Below, piece after piece: positions 26,877-35,797 of a stretch of 64,000 nucleotides of DNA. The stretch lies in NCBI RefSeq assembly GCF_900114085.1, contig NZ_FORU01000004.1, forward strand, positions 178,066-242,065, written 5' to 3'. This DNA is from Myroides guanonis. GTDB lineage: Bacteria > Bacteroidota > Bacteroidia > Flavobacteriales > Flavobacteriaceae. The translations under genes were made by a program, and so were the position numbers. Position 1 is the stretch's first letter, and every line of letters begins with the position of its first letter. The notes under the pieces are model-generated. The model did not search any database, had not been told where the DNA came from, and worked only from the letters and a program-made list of their open reading frames with translations.

Positions 26877-28214
26877 ATGAATTATTTTTTATATAAAATA
26901 TATGGAGGAGACACTCTTTTTTCAGAGGCTCCAATAGGAGAAGTGTTTACATGGGGAATAGATAATATTGTACCTAATAAAACTTTTTCTGAGGGTGATG
27001 TTATTATTGGATATAGTTCACCAAGTGTGTTTTATCTTTTAAAAGTACACGATGTTTCATCCACTAGAATAAAATTGATAAAAGAGCTTGAATTAACAAA
27101 TGATAAACATATAGACTTTAGTTCGGGAGAAAATATTAAAGTATTATCAGAATCGGATTATAAAAAGTTACTATCAGAGTTGTTATCTACTTATGTTTTA
27201 TCAGGTTCTGTAGGCGCTACAATAGCACCTATCACTTCAGATATGAAACCTAAAAACATTATCTATTTTGGTGCGCCGGGTACTGGGAAATCTTATACTG
27301 TTGACCAGATTATTAAAGATCAAGATAAAAAGTATTATGAACGTGTTTCTTTTCACCCAGATTATGACCATGCTTCTTTTGTTGGAGGGTATAAGCCTAT
27401 TACAGAAAAAATCGTTTATGAGAAAGACGGTGAAGAAATTAAAGAAGATCAAATTAGATATAAATTTGTTCCACAAGCATTTGCTACTATTTACAAACGA
27501 GCTTGGCAGGATTTAGATAATAAGTACTATTTAGTTATTGAAGAAATAAACCGTGGAAACTGTGCCGAGATTTTCGGAGATATATTTCAATTATTAGATC
27601 GCACATCTAATTATAATGTTTCTCCTTCTACGGAGTTATATAGATATTTATTAGAAGAATTTGGTGGTGATGAAAATCATCCAGGAATAAAAAATGGATT
27701 AAGACTTCCACTTAATTTAGATATTTATGCCACTATGAACACTTCAGATCAATCTCTATATCCGATGGATTCTGCATTTAAAAGAAGATGGGATTGGGAG
27801 TATATTCCTATTTGTTATAATGAATATACAGAAGAAGGACAAGAAAATGCTTCATTTAAGTACTTAGTTAAGGTTGAAGATAAGGAGTATAGTTGGATTA
27901 AGTTTATTGAGATTATAAATAATAATCATATCAAAAACAATCCTTCTTTGGGGATGGATAAGTGTATTGGGAATTATTTTATTAAACCAGAAGATGGCTA
28001 TTTTATTACATTAAAACAGTTTGTTAATAAAGTGATTTTTTACTTATGGAATGATGTTTTTAAAGAAGAAGATAATATTGTTTTTGAACAGGACGGCTCC
28101 TATGAGGATTTCTTTCCGATAGGTTATAATGGACTTAGCAAAGTAAAGGAGCTGTTTGAAAGAATTGAATTAGAAGCAGAACAGAGTACTTCAGTTGGTG
28201 AGGAAGTTGAATAA
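26877..28214 (+). CDS. McrB-like AAA+ NTPase restriction subunit
   Basis: 445 residues. Residues 1-105 form a compact module with SEGDVIIGYSSPSVFYLLKV that resembles EVE/PUA-like modified-base readers. The AAA+ core has Walker A GAPGTGKS (132-139), the McrB-type Walker B IEEINRGN (221-228) and the MNTSD sensor (287-291), close to the MNTAD guanine-specificity motif of McrB, followed by FKRRWDWEYI with arginine residues in the finger position. It should translocate or remodel DNA together with the LlaJI/McrC-like nuclease encoded 25 bases downstream. Whether it prefers GTP or ATP cannot be decided by reading. Confidence 0.88.
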   Translation: MNYFLYKIYGGDTLFSEAPIGEVFTWGIDNIVPNKTFSEGDVIIGYSSPSVFYLLKVHDVSSTRIKLIKELELTNDKHIDFSSGENIKVLSESDYKKLLSELLSTYVLSGSVGATIAPITSDMKPKNIIYFGAPGTGKSYTVDQIIKDQDKKYYERVSFHPDYDHASFVGGYKPITEKIVYEKDGEEIKEDQIRYKFVPQAFATIYKRAWQDLDNKYYLVIEEINRGNCAEIFGDIFQLLDRTSNYNVSPSTELYRYLLEEFGGDENHPGIKNGLRLPLNLDIYATMNTSDQSLYPMDSAFKRRWDWEYIPICYNEYTEEGQENASFKYLVKVEDKEYSWIKFIEIINNNHIKNNPSLGMDKCIGNYFIKPEDGYFITLKQFVNKVIFYLWNDVFKEEDNIVFEQDGSYEDFFPIGYNGLSKVKELFERIELEAEQSTSVGEEVE

Positions 28215-28239
28215 GAACTATAAAGCTAAGGATTAAGTA

Positions 28240-29919
28240 ATGTATATTCTAATAGAAGGGGAGCGATATAAACTTGAATTATTGGAGAGTTTATTTACAG
28301 ATCCTAAATTTTACAAAGTAAATGGTTTAGAGGCTACGGTTACTTCTGTGGGATACTATCATTGTTTTGAGAACAATAAATTAGTTTTCATGTTGCCTAA
28401 AGTATTTATGCGTGATGGCGAAAAAACGGTGTTGGATGTAACTAAAGATGAGTTGGTAGCATTAGCATTCGGCACGTCGATTAAACATAAAATAGAGTTT
28501 AATTGGGTACGTCAATTGTCTATTTACTTTTATAATAGTTTATTGGAATATCGTAAAAGATGTATAGATTCGAAGTTAATAAATGATTCTGCTGCGTTTG
28601 ATTTAAATACAAACCTACAAGAAAAAGAATATTCCTTTTTAGATATACTACTTAGTATTATCAATTTTTATAAAAAGAACAAGCAACAGATTTTATATAA
28701 ACACATTGAACTTACTTCTAGACATTTGAACAAAGTAAAATGGGAGAGAACTATAAGAAAGTCTTTACCTATCGTTATAGGTGTGGGCACTCCTGTTTAT
28801 CAAGAACCTATTGCTAAGAAAAAGTTAGTTGATAACGAAGAAGAACTTATAACGTATTTTTTTTCAATTGTTAGTTATTTAAACTCGGAGTATAACCTAA
28901 GTATTAAATTTGATCCCACTTATAAAATAATAAAAGGAAGGAACTTTGACCTCTTATGTAAAAACGGATTAAAGAAGTTAAAGAATATAAAGTACCGCTA
29001 CTTTAGTGACGTACTTATAAAAATGTATAAGCTTTGTGAGCTCTATTTTTCTCAGTTTGATCAAAGTAACGTTAAGAAAAAAAGAGAAGATTTTTTATCT
29101 ATTTCAAATTATAATATTGTGTTTGAAGATATGATAGACAAGTTGTTTTCGGATGATTTAAATGATGTTGAAGTCGATGGTATTTCAATAGACCAATTAA
29201 AAAATAACGATGATGGAAAGATTATAGATCATATATATAGCTATGAGTCTTTGATCGATACTAGTGATATTTTCTATATTGGGGACTCTAAGTACTATAA
29301 GTCTAATAGTGAGGCAGGTAAAGTATCTAAATACAAGCAGTTTACCTATGCAAAAAATGTGATTCAGTTTAATATTGACTTGCTAAATAGCAACAATGCG
29401 AACTCGATAGAAAAAGTGCGTTACAGAGATTCGTTAACTGAGGGATATAATGTGTCTCCTAACTTTTTTATCTATGGATATATTGATGACATAGGTAACT
29501 ATAATAATCCATCTATAGAACAAAAGGGTTCTGTTATTAGATCTTTTCATTTTAATGATAGACTTTTTGATCGGGACACCTTGTTTGTGCATCAATATAA
29601 AATAAATTTTTTATATGTATTAAAGGCCTATACAAGCCATAGAGATCATAATACACAAGAATTTAGAAGACAAGCAAAGCAAAAATTCAGGGATAATTTC
29701 ATTGAGTTTTTTAATGATGCAGATAGAAGTGGTTTTACGATTTACAATTTCAAACACGGTAAAGATAAGATAGAACAGTTTGTAAATGATAATTTTAGAT
29801 TATTAAATGGAAAATGCTTCTTAACCAATCAAAATGAACTAGTAATTGCTGTTTATAAGGAGGATAAAAGTATAAAGGATTTAGTTGACAATAATTTTGA
29901 ACTAAAAGAACTGAATTAA
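28240..29919 (+). CDS. LlaJI/McrC-type restriction endonuclease subunit
   Basis: 559 residues, resembling the LlaJI restriction family (PF09563) and McrC. The N-terminal half has the Y.YC/YRKR region expected for McrC-like proteins that stimulate the McrB NTPase. The C-terminal half carries a PD-(D/E)xK core: E296 (VFEDMIDKL), D330 (KIIDHIYSY) and D349-x-K351 (YIGDSKYYK), followed by KYKQFTYAKN. It should cut DNA when driven by the McrB-like partner. It is the last gene of the operon, which ends in a clear terminator at 29946. Confidence 0.85.
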   Translation: MYILIEGERYKLELLESLFTDPKFYKVNGLEATVTSVGYYHCFENNKLVFMLPKVFMRDGEKTVLDVTKDELVALAFGTSIKHKIEFNWVRQLSIYFYNSLLEYRKRCIDSKLINDSAAFDLNTNLQEKEYSFLDILLSIINFYKKNKQQILYKHIELTSRHLNKVKWERTIRKSLPIVIGVGTPVYQEPIAKKKLVDNEEELITYFFSIVSYLNSEYNLSIKFDPTYKIIKGRNFDLLCKNGLKKLKNIKYRYFSDVLIKMYKLCELYFSQFDQSNVKKKREDFLSISNYNIVFEDMIDKLFSDDLNDVEVDGISIDQLKNNDDGKIIDHIYSYESLIDTSDIFYIGDSKYYKSNSEAGKVSKYKQFTYAKNVIQFNIDLLNSNNANSIEKVRYRDSLTEGYNVSPNFFIYGYIDDIGNYNNPSIEQKGSVIRSFHFNDRLFDRDTLFVHQYKINFLYVLKAYTSHRDHNTQEFRRQAKQKFRDNFIEFFNDADRSGFTIYNFKHGKDKIEQFVNDNFRLLNGKCFLTNQNELVIAVYKEDKSIKDLVDNNFELKELN

Positions 29920-29945
29920 AAAGTATTTAATTATAATGTAAATCA

Positions 29946-29980
29946 ATGACTTAGAATGCTGATTCTAAGTCATTTTTATT
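29946..29980 (+). terminator. Rho-independent terminator of the restriction-modification operon
   Basis: ATGACTTAGAAT-GCTG-ATTCTAAGTCAT followed by TTTTATTTTT, 27 bases after the LlaJI-like stop codon. It separates this operon from the next. Confidence 0.88.
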
Positions 29981-30076
29981 TTTAGTAAATAATGATAATA
30001 GTTTAGAATATTGAATATATTGCCGTGCTATTATAAAATATCTTATTGTAGAGTTTTTAATAGAATTTAGTAGATA

Positions 30077-30742
30077 ATGTTTAGAAAGAATACTGTGAAA
30101 ATAGAACGTTTTATTAAGGTTTTAAATAATACTGAACTTGGGTTAGGAAATACCAAGGAAACTTATATACATATTAGAAAAGAGATAGACATAGATTTTA
30201 TGTTCATTGGATATTCGGATCAATTTAAGTCTAAAACAGACTCTACTGAATCTTATCCCTTAAAGCTTACAAAGAATAGAGAGATTAGAATTGTAGGATT
30301 GGGTACTTATTACCGTAAATATGGACTTGAAGGTGGAGATGTTATTATTTTGGAACGAGTAGAGGATAATGGTAAAACTAGCTTTTTCATAAGCCACGTT
30401 AAGAAAGTTGATACAATAACTCTTAGTAAAGTTGGAAACAAAGGATTTGAAATTCTAACTAAGAATTCAACAATAGAAAAACATAAGCTTTCGAGTGTTT
30501 GTAAATATAATGGAGTAAAATATAGTTTTGATTTAAAGTTTGACACTTCTGGAAAAAAGAGAATAGATTCTCCAGATATAACAGATTTTTATTCATTGGA
30601 ATTGAAGAGTTTGGAAGATAATAGTGTTCTCTCTTTATTACAAGAAGTTGTTGATGGGGAAATGTTAGAAATTATTAAAGTAGAGAGTGATTATTACTTG
30701 TCTGAAATAAAATCTTCTTTCAAACAAGAAATAGAATTGTAA
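30077..30742 (+). CDS. Predicted EcoRII-N/B3-like DNA-binding protein, paralogue of 26191-26874
   Basis: 221 residues. It aligns from end to end with the third subunit of the preceding operon: KIERFIKVLNNTELGLGNTKETYIHI, then YRKYGLEGGDVIILERV, then KVGNKGFEIL and a similar C-terminal domain. The TELGLGNTK..YI turn is closer to the EcoRII N-terminal signature than in its paralogue. The gene follows a terminator and lies 114 bases ahead of the ATPase-HNH pair, in the same direction, so it is probably the first gene of that system and may give it DNA-target recognition. No nuclease motif. Not part of any Septu description I know. Confidence 0.6.
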   Translation: MFRKNTVKIERFIKVLNNTELGLGNTKETYIHIRKEIDIDFMFIGYSDQFKSKTDSTESYPLKLTKNREIRIVGLGTYYRKYGLEGGDVIILERVEDNGKTSFFISHVKKVDTITLSKVGNKGFEILTKNSTIEKHKLSSVCKYNGVKYSFDLKFDTSGKKRIDSPDITDFYSLELKSLEDNSVLSLLQEVVDGEMLEIIKVESDYYLSEIKSSFKQEIEL

Positions 30743-30856
30743 GAGTTATTATGAACTTTAATAATTAATGTTGTTCCAAATTGGAGCAATTTTCTATCCT
30801 TAACCTTAAATAAATAGATAGCCAAAGCTGTCATGATTAAAAAAAAAAAATTAAAC

Positions 30857-33352
30857 ATGAGTTTTCGAATACTTGCCATAAGACCTTTAAAAGAAACTTC
30901 TTTTGAGCTTTTAAAAGCTCTGAAAATTAATTGTCTTTATCGTTTTTATAATGAATATGATTTTTTTAATTCTGAAGAACAGAGTCTTAATGGATTTCTT
31001 AATTCTGAGATAGAAGATAAAGAAATTACTAGTGTTACATATAATGATAAGGTTCCTAATGATTTTTATGGAGCAAATCGCTCGATAAGCGCTATTGTTG
31101 GAGAGAACGGGAGTGGTAAGAGTAGTCTATTAGAGCTATATTATTATTTTACTTTAATATTAAGTGATTATAATAATATAATAACCTTAGATAAAAGTAG
31201 TAGAGAGTTAATTATTAATTGTGAGGTTTACTTTCAAGAATACGATGATGAATTAAATAAAATTAGTATTAGAAAAATAATTTTAAAATCTAGTAATTCC
31301 TCAATTGAGCATACGGTTGTTAAGAAACTTGCTACGATTGATTTAAATGCTGAATATAAAGACAAGAAATTTGATTTTAAACTTGATACAGAAAGTGATT
31401 TCTCAGTATATAATTGTGTTTTAAATTATTCTCTTTACGGCCTGAATTCTGAAACAATACCCTGGGTAGAAGAAATTTTCTATAAAAATGACGGCTATCA
31501 AACTCCTATTGTTATCAACCCATTTAGAGAATATGGAAATATTGATATAAATAGTGAACACCTCTTAGCCCAAGCTAGGATGATTCTTTATGTCTATATC
31601 TTAAAGCAGAAGGTGTTTTTAGATAACTTGTATTTACATGATTTTAAAGTTGTCATTGACTTTAAAAAACATCAATATTTAGACAAATCTGGGATAGATA
31701 TTTTTGTTTTAGATGTTTTTTTTAAGTTTCTAAAGAGTGTGGATATTAAATATCATCAAACGGATAATACGGAACGAATATTAAATGATTTATTTAGAGT
31801 CATTGATCTTACAGATACCTCTGTAGTTGATGGACTTTTGGAAATTTTAGGACAATCAGAGATAAAAGAGTACACTAACTGGGATTTTAATAATAGTGAA
31901 GCGGAAGAAAAAATAAAGAGTGTAAAATACTTGGGTTTATTATATGCTTTTAAAAAGCTACAAAAGATTACAAAGGTTTACGAAGCGTATGGAAAATATG
32001 AGTTTCTTTTTAATGAAGAAATTGAAAAACAATTGGTATGGGATGTAAAAATGGATACTACATTGGAAGTGATTTATCCACAGATAAAACAAAAGTATTT
32101 AGATGAAAAAATAACAAGTAAGGAGGATGTTTTTAGTGAAATAATAATCATACTAACAGAAGAATTAGTAAGACAAAATCAAGAAATTAAAGAGGATACT
32201 GATTTTTTCACTCAATATGTCCGAGATAATTTAGATAATTTAGTTTCAGAAGCTATTTTTTGGACGGAAGAGGCATTCGATTTTGACAGTAGTGGGGAAT
32301 GGTATGATATAACATTAAATTTTAAAAACTCTTCTTTTTTCAATTATCTTATAGATACTATAAGCCATGTGTTACGACCTAAATTGTATGCTTTTTATAG
32401 ATATCGTTATTTTAAAGAGTATTTAAAAGAAATTGAAGAAGATAAAAGTCATATAACCTTTAAATTAAAGCAAGCACTGAGTTATTTTAAGATTGGATTG
32501 TTTGATGAACTTATATTCTCTAATGATAAGGCTAGAGGTTCTGAGGTTAAACTTGAAATACCGATGAAGTTTTACACGGAGAGTAAAAGTATAACAGATA
32601 TACCCATTGCTTTTTTCCAACACGATATGAATGTGGTAAAAACAACAGAAGAGGATGAATCAGAGAGAGAAAAATTAGTTGCTAAAGGGGAACTAGTGCC
32701 ATATTCATTTAAACAATTAAGTTCTGGTGAACAGCAAAGTATACATACCATTCTGAACGTTGTCTATCATACGTATAATTTACTTTCAGTAAAAAAAATT
32801 CCGAAAAATAGGAAATACACCAATGTGTCTATCATTTTTGATGAACTAGAATTATACTTACATCCTGAATACCAACGTAGTTTTATGAACAATATTTTAA
32901 AAGTACTTGAAATATTTGAAAATGAAGAAAGTTTTGAATATTACAACAAAAATTTAAAATTCAGTATTTTATTGTCTACACACTCGCCTTTTATTTTGTC
33001 AGATATTCCAACAGAAAATATACTGAAATTAAAGAAAGGAATTCCTTTTGAAGAAGGTGATGGAATAAATTCGTTTGGAGCTAACATTCATGACTTATTA
33101 GCCGATGAGTTCTTTCTTGACAAGGGAAGTAAAGGAGCTTTTGTAGATTCAATAATTAATGAGTTTATGGTGTTTTACCATCAATCGCAATTGCAATTAT
33201 TAAAGAAAGAAAAGGATCGTTATTTTCAAATAAATTTAAAATTACTAAAATACGAGAAAATATTTATGTCAATCGGAGATCCAATCATAAAAAAAATTCT
33301 TGAAAACAATTTATCTAATTTAAAAAGCTTAATTTCAAATGAGAAAGTTTAA
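30857..33352 (+). CDS. Septu-like AAA/SMC-type ATPase (PtuA-like)
   Basis: 831 residues from the ATG at 30857; an in-frame ATG at 30833 precedes an A-tract and is less likely. ABC/SMC-type motifs: Walker A VGENGSGKSS (G82-S89), a signature QLSSGEQQS near residue 670, Walker B SIIFDELELYLHPEYQRS and the switch LLSTHSPFIL. The roughly 500-residue middle is helical and lacks known domains, which makes this protein longer than usual PtuA. The product probably binds ATP and gates the HNH nuclease encoded next, whose start overlaps this stop by 14 bases. No reverse transcriptase is nearby, so a retron-borne PtuAB is unlikely. Confidence 0.82.
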   Translation: MSFRILAIRPLKETSFELLKALKINCLYRFYNEYDFFNSEEQSLNGFLNSEIEDKEITSVTYNDKVPNDFYGANRSISAIVGENGSGKSSLLELYYYFTLILSDYNNIITLDKSSRELIINCEVYFQEYDDELNKISIRKIILKSSNSSIEHTVVKKLATIDLNAEYKDKKFDFKLDTESDFSVYNCVLNYSLYGLNSETIPWVEEIFYKNDGYQTPIVINPFREYGNIDINSEHLLAQARMILYVYILKQKVFLDNLYLHDFKVVIDFKKHQYLDKSGIDIFVLDVFFKFLKSVDIKYHQTDNTERILNDLFRVIDLTDTSVVDGLLEILGQSEIKEYTNWDFNNSEAEEKIKSVKYLGLLYAFKKLQKITKVYEAYGKYEFLFNEEIEKQLVWDVKMDTTLEVIYPQIKQKYLDEKITSKEDVFSEIIIILTEELVRQNQEIKEDTDFFTQYVRDNLDNLVSEAIFWTEEAFDFDSSGEWYDITLNFKNSSFFNYLIDTISHVLRPKLYAFYRYRYFKEYLKEIEEDKSHITFKLKQALSYFKIGLFDELIFSNDKARGSEVKLEIPMKFYTESKSITDIPIAFFQHDMNVVKTTEEDESEREKLVAKGELVPYSFKQLSSGEQQSIHTILNVVYHTYNLLSVKKIPKNRKYTNVSIIFDELELYLHPEYQRSFMNNILKVLEIFENEESFEYYNKNLKFSILLSTHSPFILSDIPTENILKLKKGIPFEEGDGINSFGANIHDLLADEFFLDKGSKGAFVDSIINEFMVFYHQSQLQLLKKEKDRYFQINLKLLKYEKIFMSIGDPIIKKILENNLSNLKSLISNEKV

Positions 33353-34397
33353 CTATATCTTAAAAGATAAAACTAAAACTATTAAGGAAGTTGAACGAGA
33401 TTATATTAAAGTAATTAATGCTGGTTTAATAAATAAGAAAATAGCTGACGCTAGTATTCTAAAAGAAATATTACTTTGTCCTCCAAATACAATGAATGAT
33501 GAGCTACATTTAGATTTTATTAAGAGATTACGTCCAATAACTTACAACTTAGTTGATAAAAAATTTATTTTATTTGATTTTTTTTTTGGAAAAGAATACT
33601 CACAGTTACAACCAATTATTTCAAAATTTATTTCTGAGAATTTTAGTTTTAAAATTTGTCCATATTGCGGTATAGATTATGTAAACTCCTTTAAAGAATG
33701 TCTTTCTTATTATATGAATTTTAGTGATTTTTTAATAAACTCAACGCATAAAGAGTTGAAGAGATTGAAAAGAATAGGAGATGGAAAAGCAAAAGAAATT
33801 CTTTTAAATAGGTCTTCGTTAGCTCAGAAAGATTTTGAAAAAAAATACTCAAAATATGAAAGTTCTTTTAAGCAATTGAAATTAAAACCACAATTTCATA
33901 ACCATTATACTTTAGACCATATTATCCCTAAAGCTAAGTACCCTTTATTTCAGATATCTTTATATAACTTAATCCCTGTTTGCTACTCATGTAATACTAA
34001 ATTTAAAGGAGAATACGAGTTAGAGAATTGCGTTATTCCCAATTCTGATGGTTATGTACTTGAAAGTGGGCTAAAATTTTGCTTGTTAAAAGAAGAGGAT
34101 AGTTTCAAAATTAATTATAAATTGATTCATTCATCAGACTCTAAGTCTATTAATGACTATATGAAGGAATTCAAAATTATTGGAAGATATAATGAACATT
34201 TGGATATAGTTTTAAGTTTAAAAGAAAAAGCAGAGAAATATAATGACGTGAAAATTTTAGAAATATCAAGGCAGACTGGAATATCAGTTGAAGAATTAAA
34301 AGAAATGATTTTTGGTGTAGATGTTATAAATGGGGAACCAGATTCACAGTTATTTAAATTGAAGAATGATATTTCTAAAGATTTCGGGATTTTATAA
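33339..34397 (+). CDS. HNH endonuclease of the Septu-like pair (PtuB-like)
   Basis: 352 residues. The HNH/zinc site is split: C107-xx-C110 (CPYCG), then after about 80 helical residues DHIIPKAKYP (D193-H194), N210 (YNLIPVC) and C215-xx-C218. The two CxxC pairs hold the structural zinc, and H194/N210 belong to the beta-beta-alpha-metal catalytic motif. The N-terminal 100 residues and the C-terminal 120 residues (with ISRQTGISVEELKEMIFG) are unassigned. In Septu systems the HNH protein is held inactive by the ATPase and released by phage infection; the 14-base gene overlap supports that partnership here. Confidence 0.84.
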   Translation: MRKFNYILKDKTKTIKEVERDYIKVINAGLINKKIADASILKEILLCPPNTMNDELHLDFIKRLRPITYNLVDKKFILFDFFFGKEYSQLQPIISKFISENFSFKICPYCGIDYVNSFKECLSYYMNFSDFLINSTHKELKRLKRIGDGKAKEILLNRSSLAQKDFEKKYSKYESSFKQLKLKPQFHNHYTLDHIIPKAKYPLFQISLYNLIPVCYSCNTKFKGEYELENCVIPNSDGYVLESGLKFCLLKEEDSFKINYKLIHSSDSKSINDYMKEFKIIGRYNEHLDIVLSLKEKAEKYNDVKILEISRQTGISVEELKEMIFGVDVINGEPDSQLFKLKNDISKDFGIL

Positions 34398-34781
34398 ATA
34401 TTTAACAAAGTAGGGGTGATACTTAGTTTTCGTAGAAAACATATTAATTAAAACCAAAATTTGAACTTATATTTAGGTTTAAGTGTATTCTTTTTAAAGG
34501 CTTCTAGCAACTTTTTTAAAATAAAATTAAGATGATTCAAGAACACTTCAATAGTTTCTTGAATAGCTCTTATCTACCTAGACGTTTGTATCTATACTCT
34601 TAACTATACCTATCGCTTTTACAATAATAAGAAAAAATAACGAATTGCGATCGAGTCTTTAGCCGAATAGGCAAAGTAAATGTACGTGATAGTTTTTTTT
34701 TATACTTTACCCCAAAGTGTATAAATATGTATGTAGGCTTGCCCAATTTTGAAAACCTTTACTAAAGTAATCTGTACATAT
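34398..34781. other. Spacer between converging defence operons
   Basis: 384 bases between two convergent gene sets. An imperfect hairpin ATTCAAGAA...TTTCTTGAAT (34532-34564) is visible without a T run. No gene or clear terminator is recognised. Confidence 0.4.
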
Positions 34782-35606
34782 TTATAAACTTATGTATTCT
34801 AATAATTTTGCGATGAATTGATATGGAGCCCCCCCTTTGTTATAAGAATCTATTATTTTCGTCAAATTTCCAGTTAAAGAAGTTCCGTTTAGAACATACT
34901 TTCCGAATTTATCTAAAGAATTTTTCGCTTGTTTTTTGTTCCCTGCCTTTAAGGCGTTTAAAACTTCATTTATTGATTCTTTTACATCATCTAAATCACT
35001 CGCGTTTAGAGTTGTATTTATGATTTTCAAATCATCATTAGAAATGGTTTCAATATTAAGAAGCTCCGTATTAATAATAACATCAAAAAAATCGTCGGCA
35101 TCAATACTTTCGTTTATAGGAAATTCGTTATCGTTTATTTTCTTAGCACTACATTTAAACCCGAAACAAACATTTTGATGTATATTAAAAACAATTGCAC
35201 TTCGTTTGGCTAATTTATTATATAAAATTTGAAATTGGCCTTGTGTATTGGATACAAATTGACCATTTAGTCCTATAGGGATAATAGGTTTGTCTTTAAA
35301 TTTTATAATGCGTGGTACAAAATTTTCAGGGAATAATATTGCTATTGTAAAACCAGCTGGAACAGCATAATCATCTGCAAATGTAATTTCCGATTCTTTA
35401 ACTGAGATTTTGGTCTCAGCCCCAGGTTTATTCGTTGTAATTTTTATATCATCACTGTCAATTACAAAAGGAAAAAAAACAGAATCCGTTTTTAATTCAG
35501 TTTTTCTATTTTCAAAGTGCCATTGAATATAATCAGATTTTAAAAGATGAAAATTGGCATCTCCATTTTCTTCTATTTTTTGGACTAAAAGAAATTTTGT
35601 TAACAT
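34782..35606 (-). CDS. Uncharacterised protein next to the protease operon
   Basis: 274 residues, not recognised. The first half is rich in beta strands (IIPIGLNGQFVSNTQGQFQILYN, AIVFNIHQNVCFGFKC). The second half is helical, with an acidic stretch (ESIDADDFFDVIINTELLNIETISNDD) and a C-terminal helical bundle (VLNALKAGNKKQAKNSLDKFGKYV, then a Gly-rich NKGGAPYQFIAKLLEY). No signal peptide or membrane helix. It lies 191 bases downstream of the caspase-like protease on the same strand and ends the minus-strand defence block. It could be a substrate, adaptor or regulator of that operon, or an independent gene; only position supports any link. Confidence 0.6.
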   Translation of the reverse strand: MLTKFLLVQKIEENGDANFHLLKSDYIQWHFENRKTELKTDSVFFPFVIDSDDIKITTNKPGAETKISVKESEITFADDYAVPAGFTIAILFPENFVPRIIKFKDKPIIPIGLNGQFVSNTQGQFQILYNKLAKRSAIVFNIHQNVCFGFKCSAKKINDNEFPINESIDADDFFDVIINTELLNIETISNDDLKIINTTLNASDLDDVKESINEVLNALKAGNKKQAKNSLDKFGKYVLNGTSLTGNLTKIIDSYNKGGAPYQFIAKLLEYISL

Positions 35607-35797
35607 AAAATTTAAATATTTCAGATAAATTTATTTTATAGGTTTTTCCAATTCCGTACTAAGTATTAATCTAAGCTTCTTTTAGCAACCTTTTAATGAT
35701 CTTAATACTTGTTTATAATCTCAACTTAACCAATTGATTAATCTATGATAATAGAAACTCATGGATTGTAAATCTTCGAGATCAGGTAACAGTGTCT

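Noticed and set aside
30077..34397. Retron carrying PtuA/PtuB
   Set aside because: No reverse transcriptase gene lies in the island, and no msr/msd-like RNA is found beside the ATPase-HNH pair.
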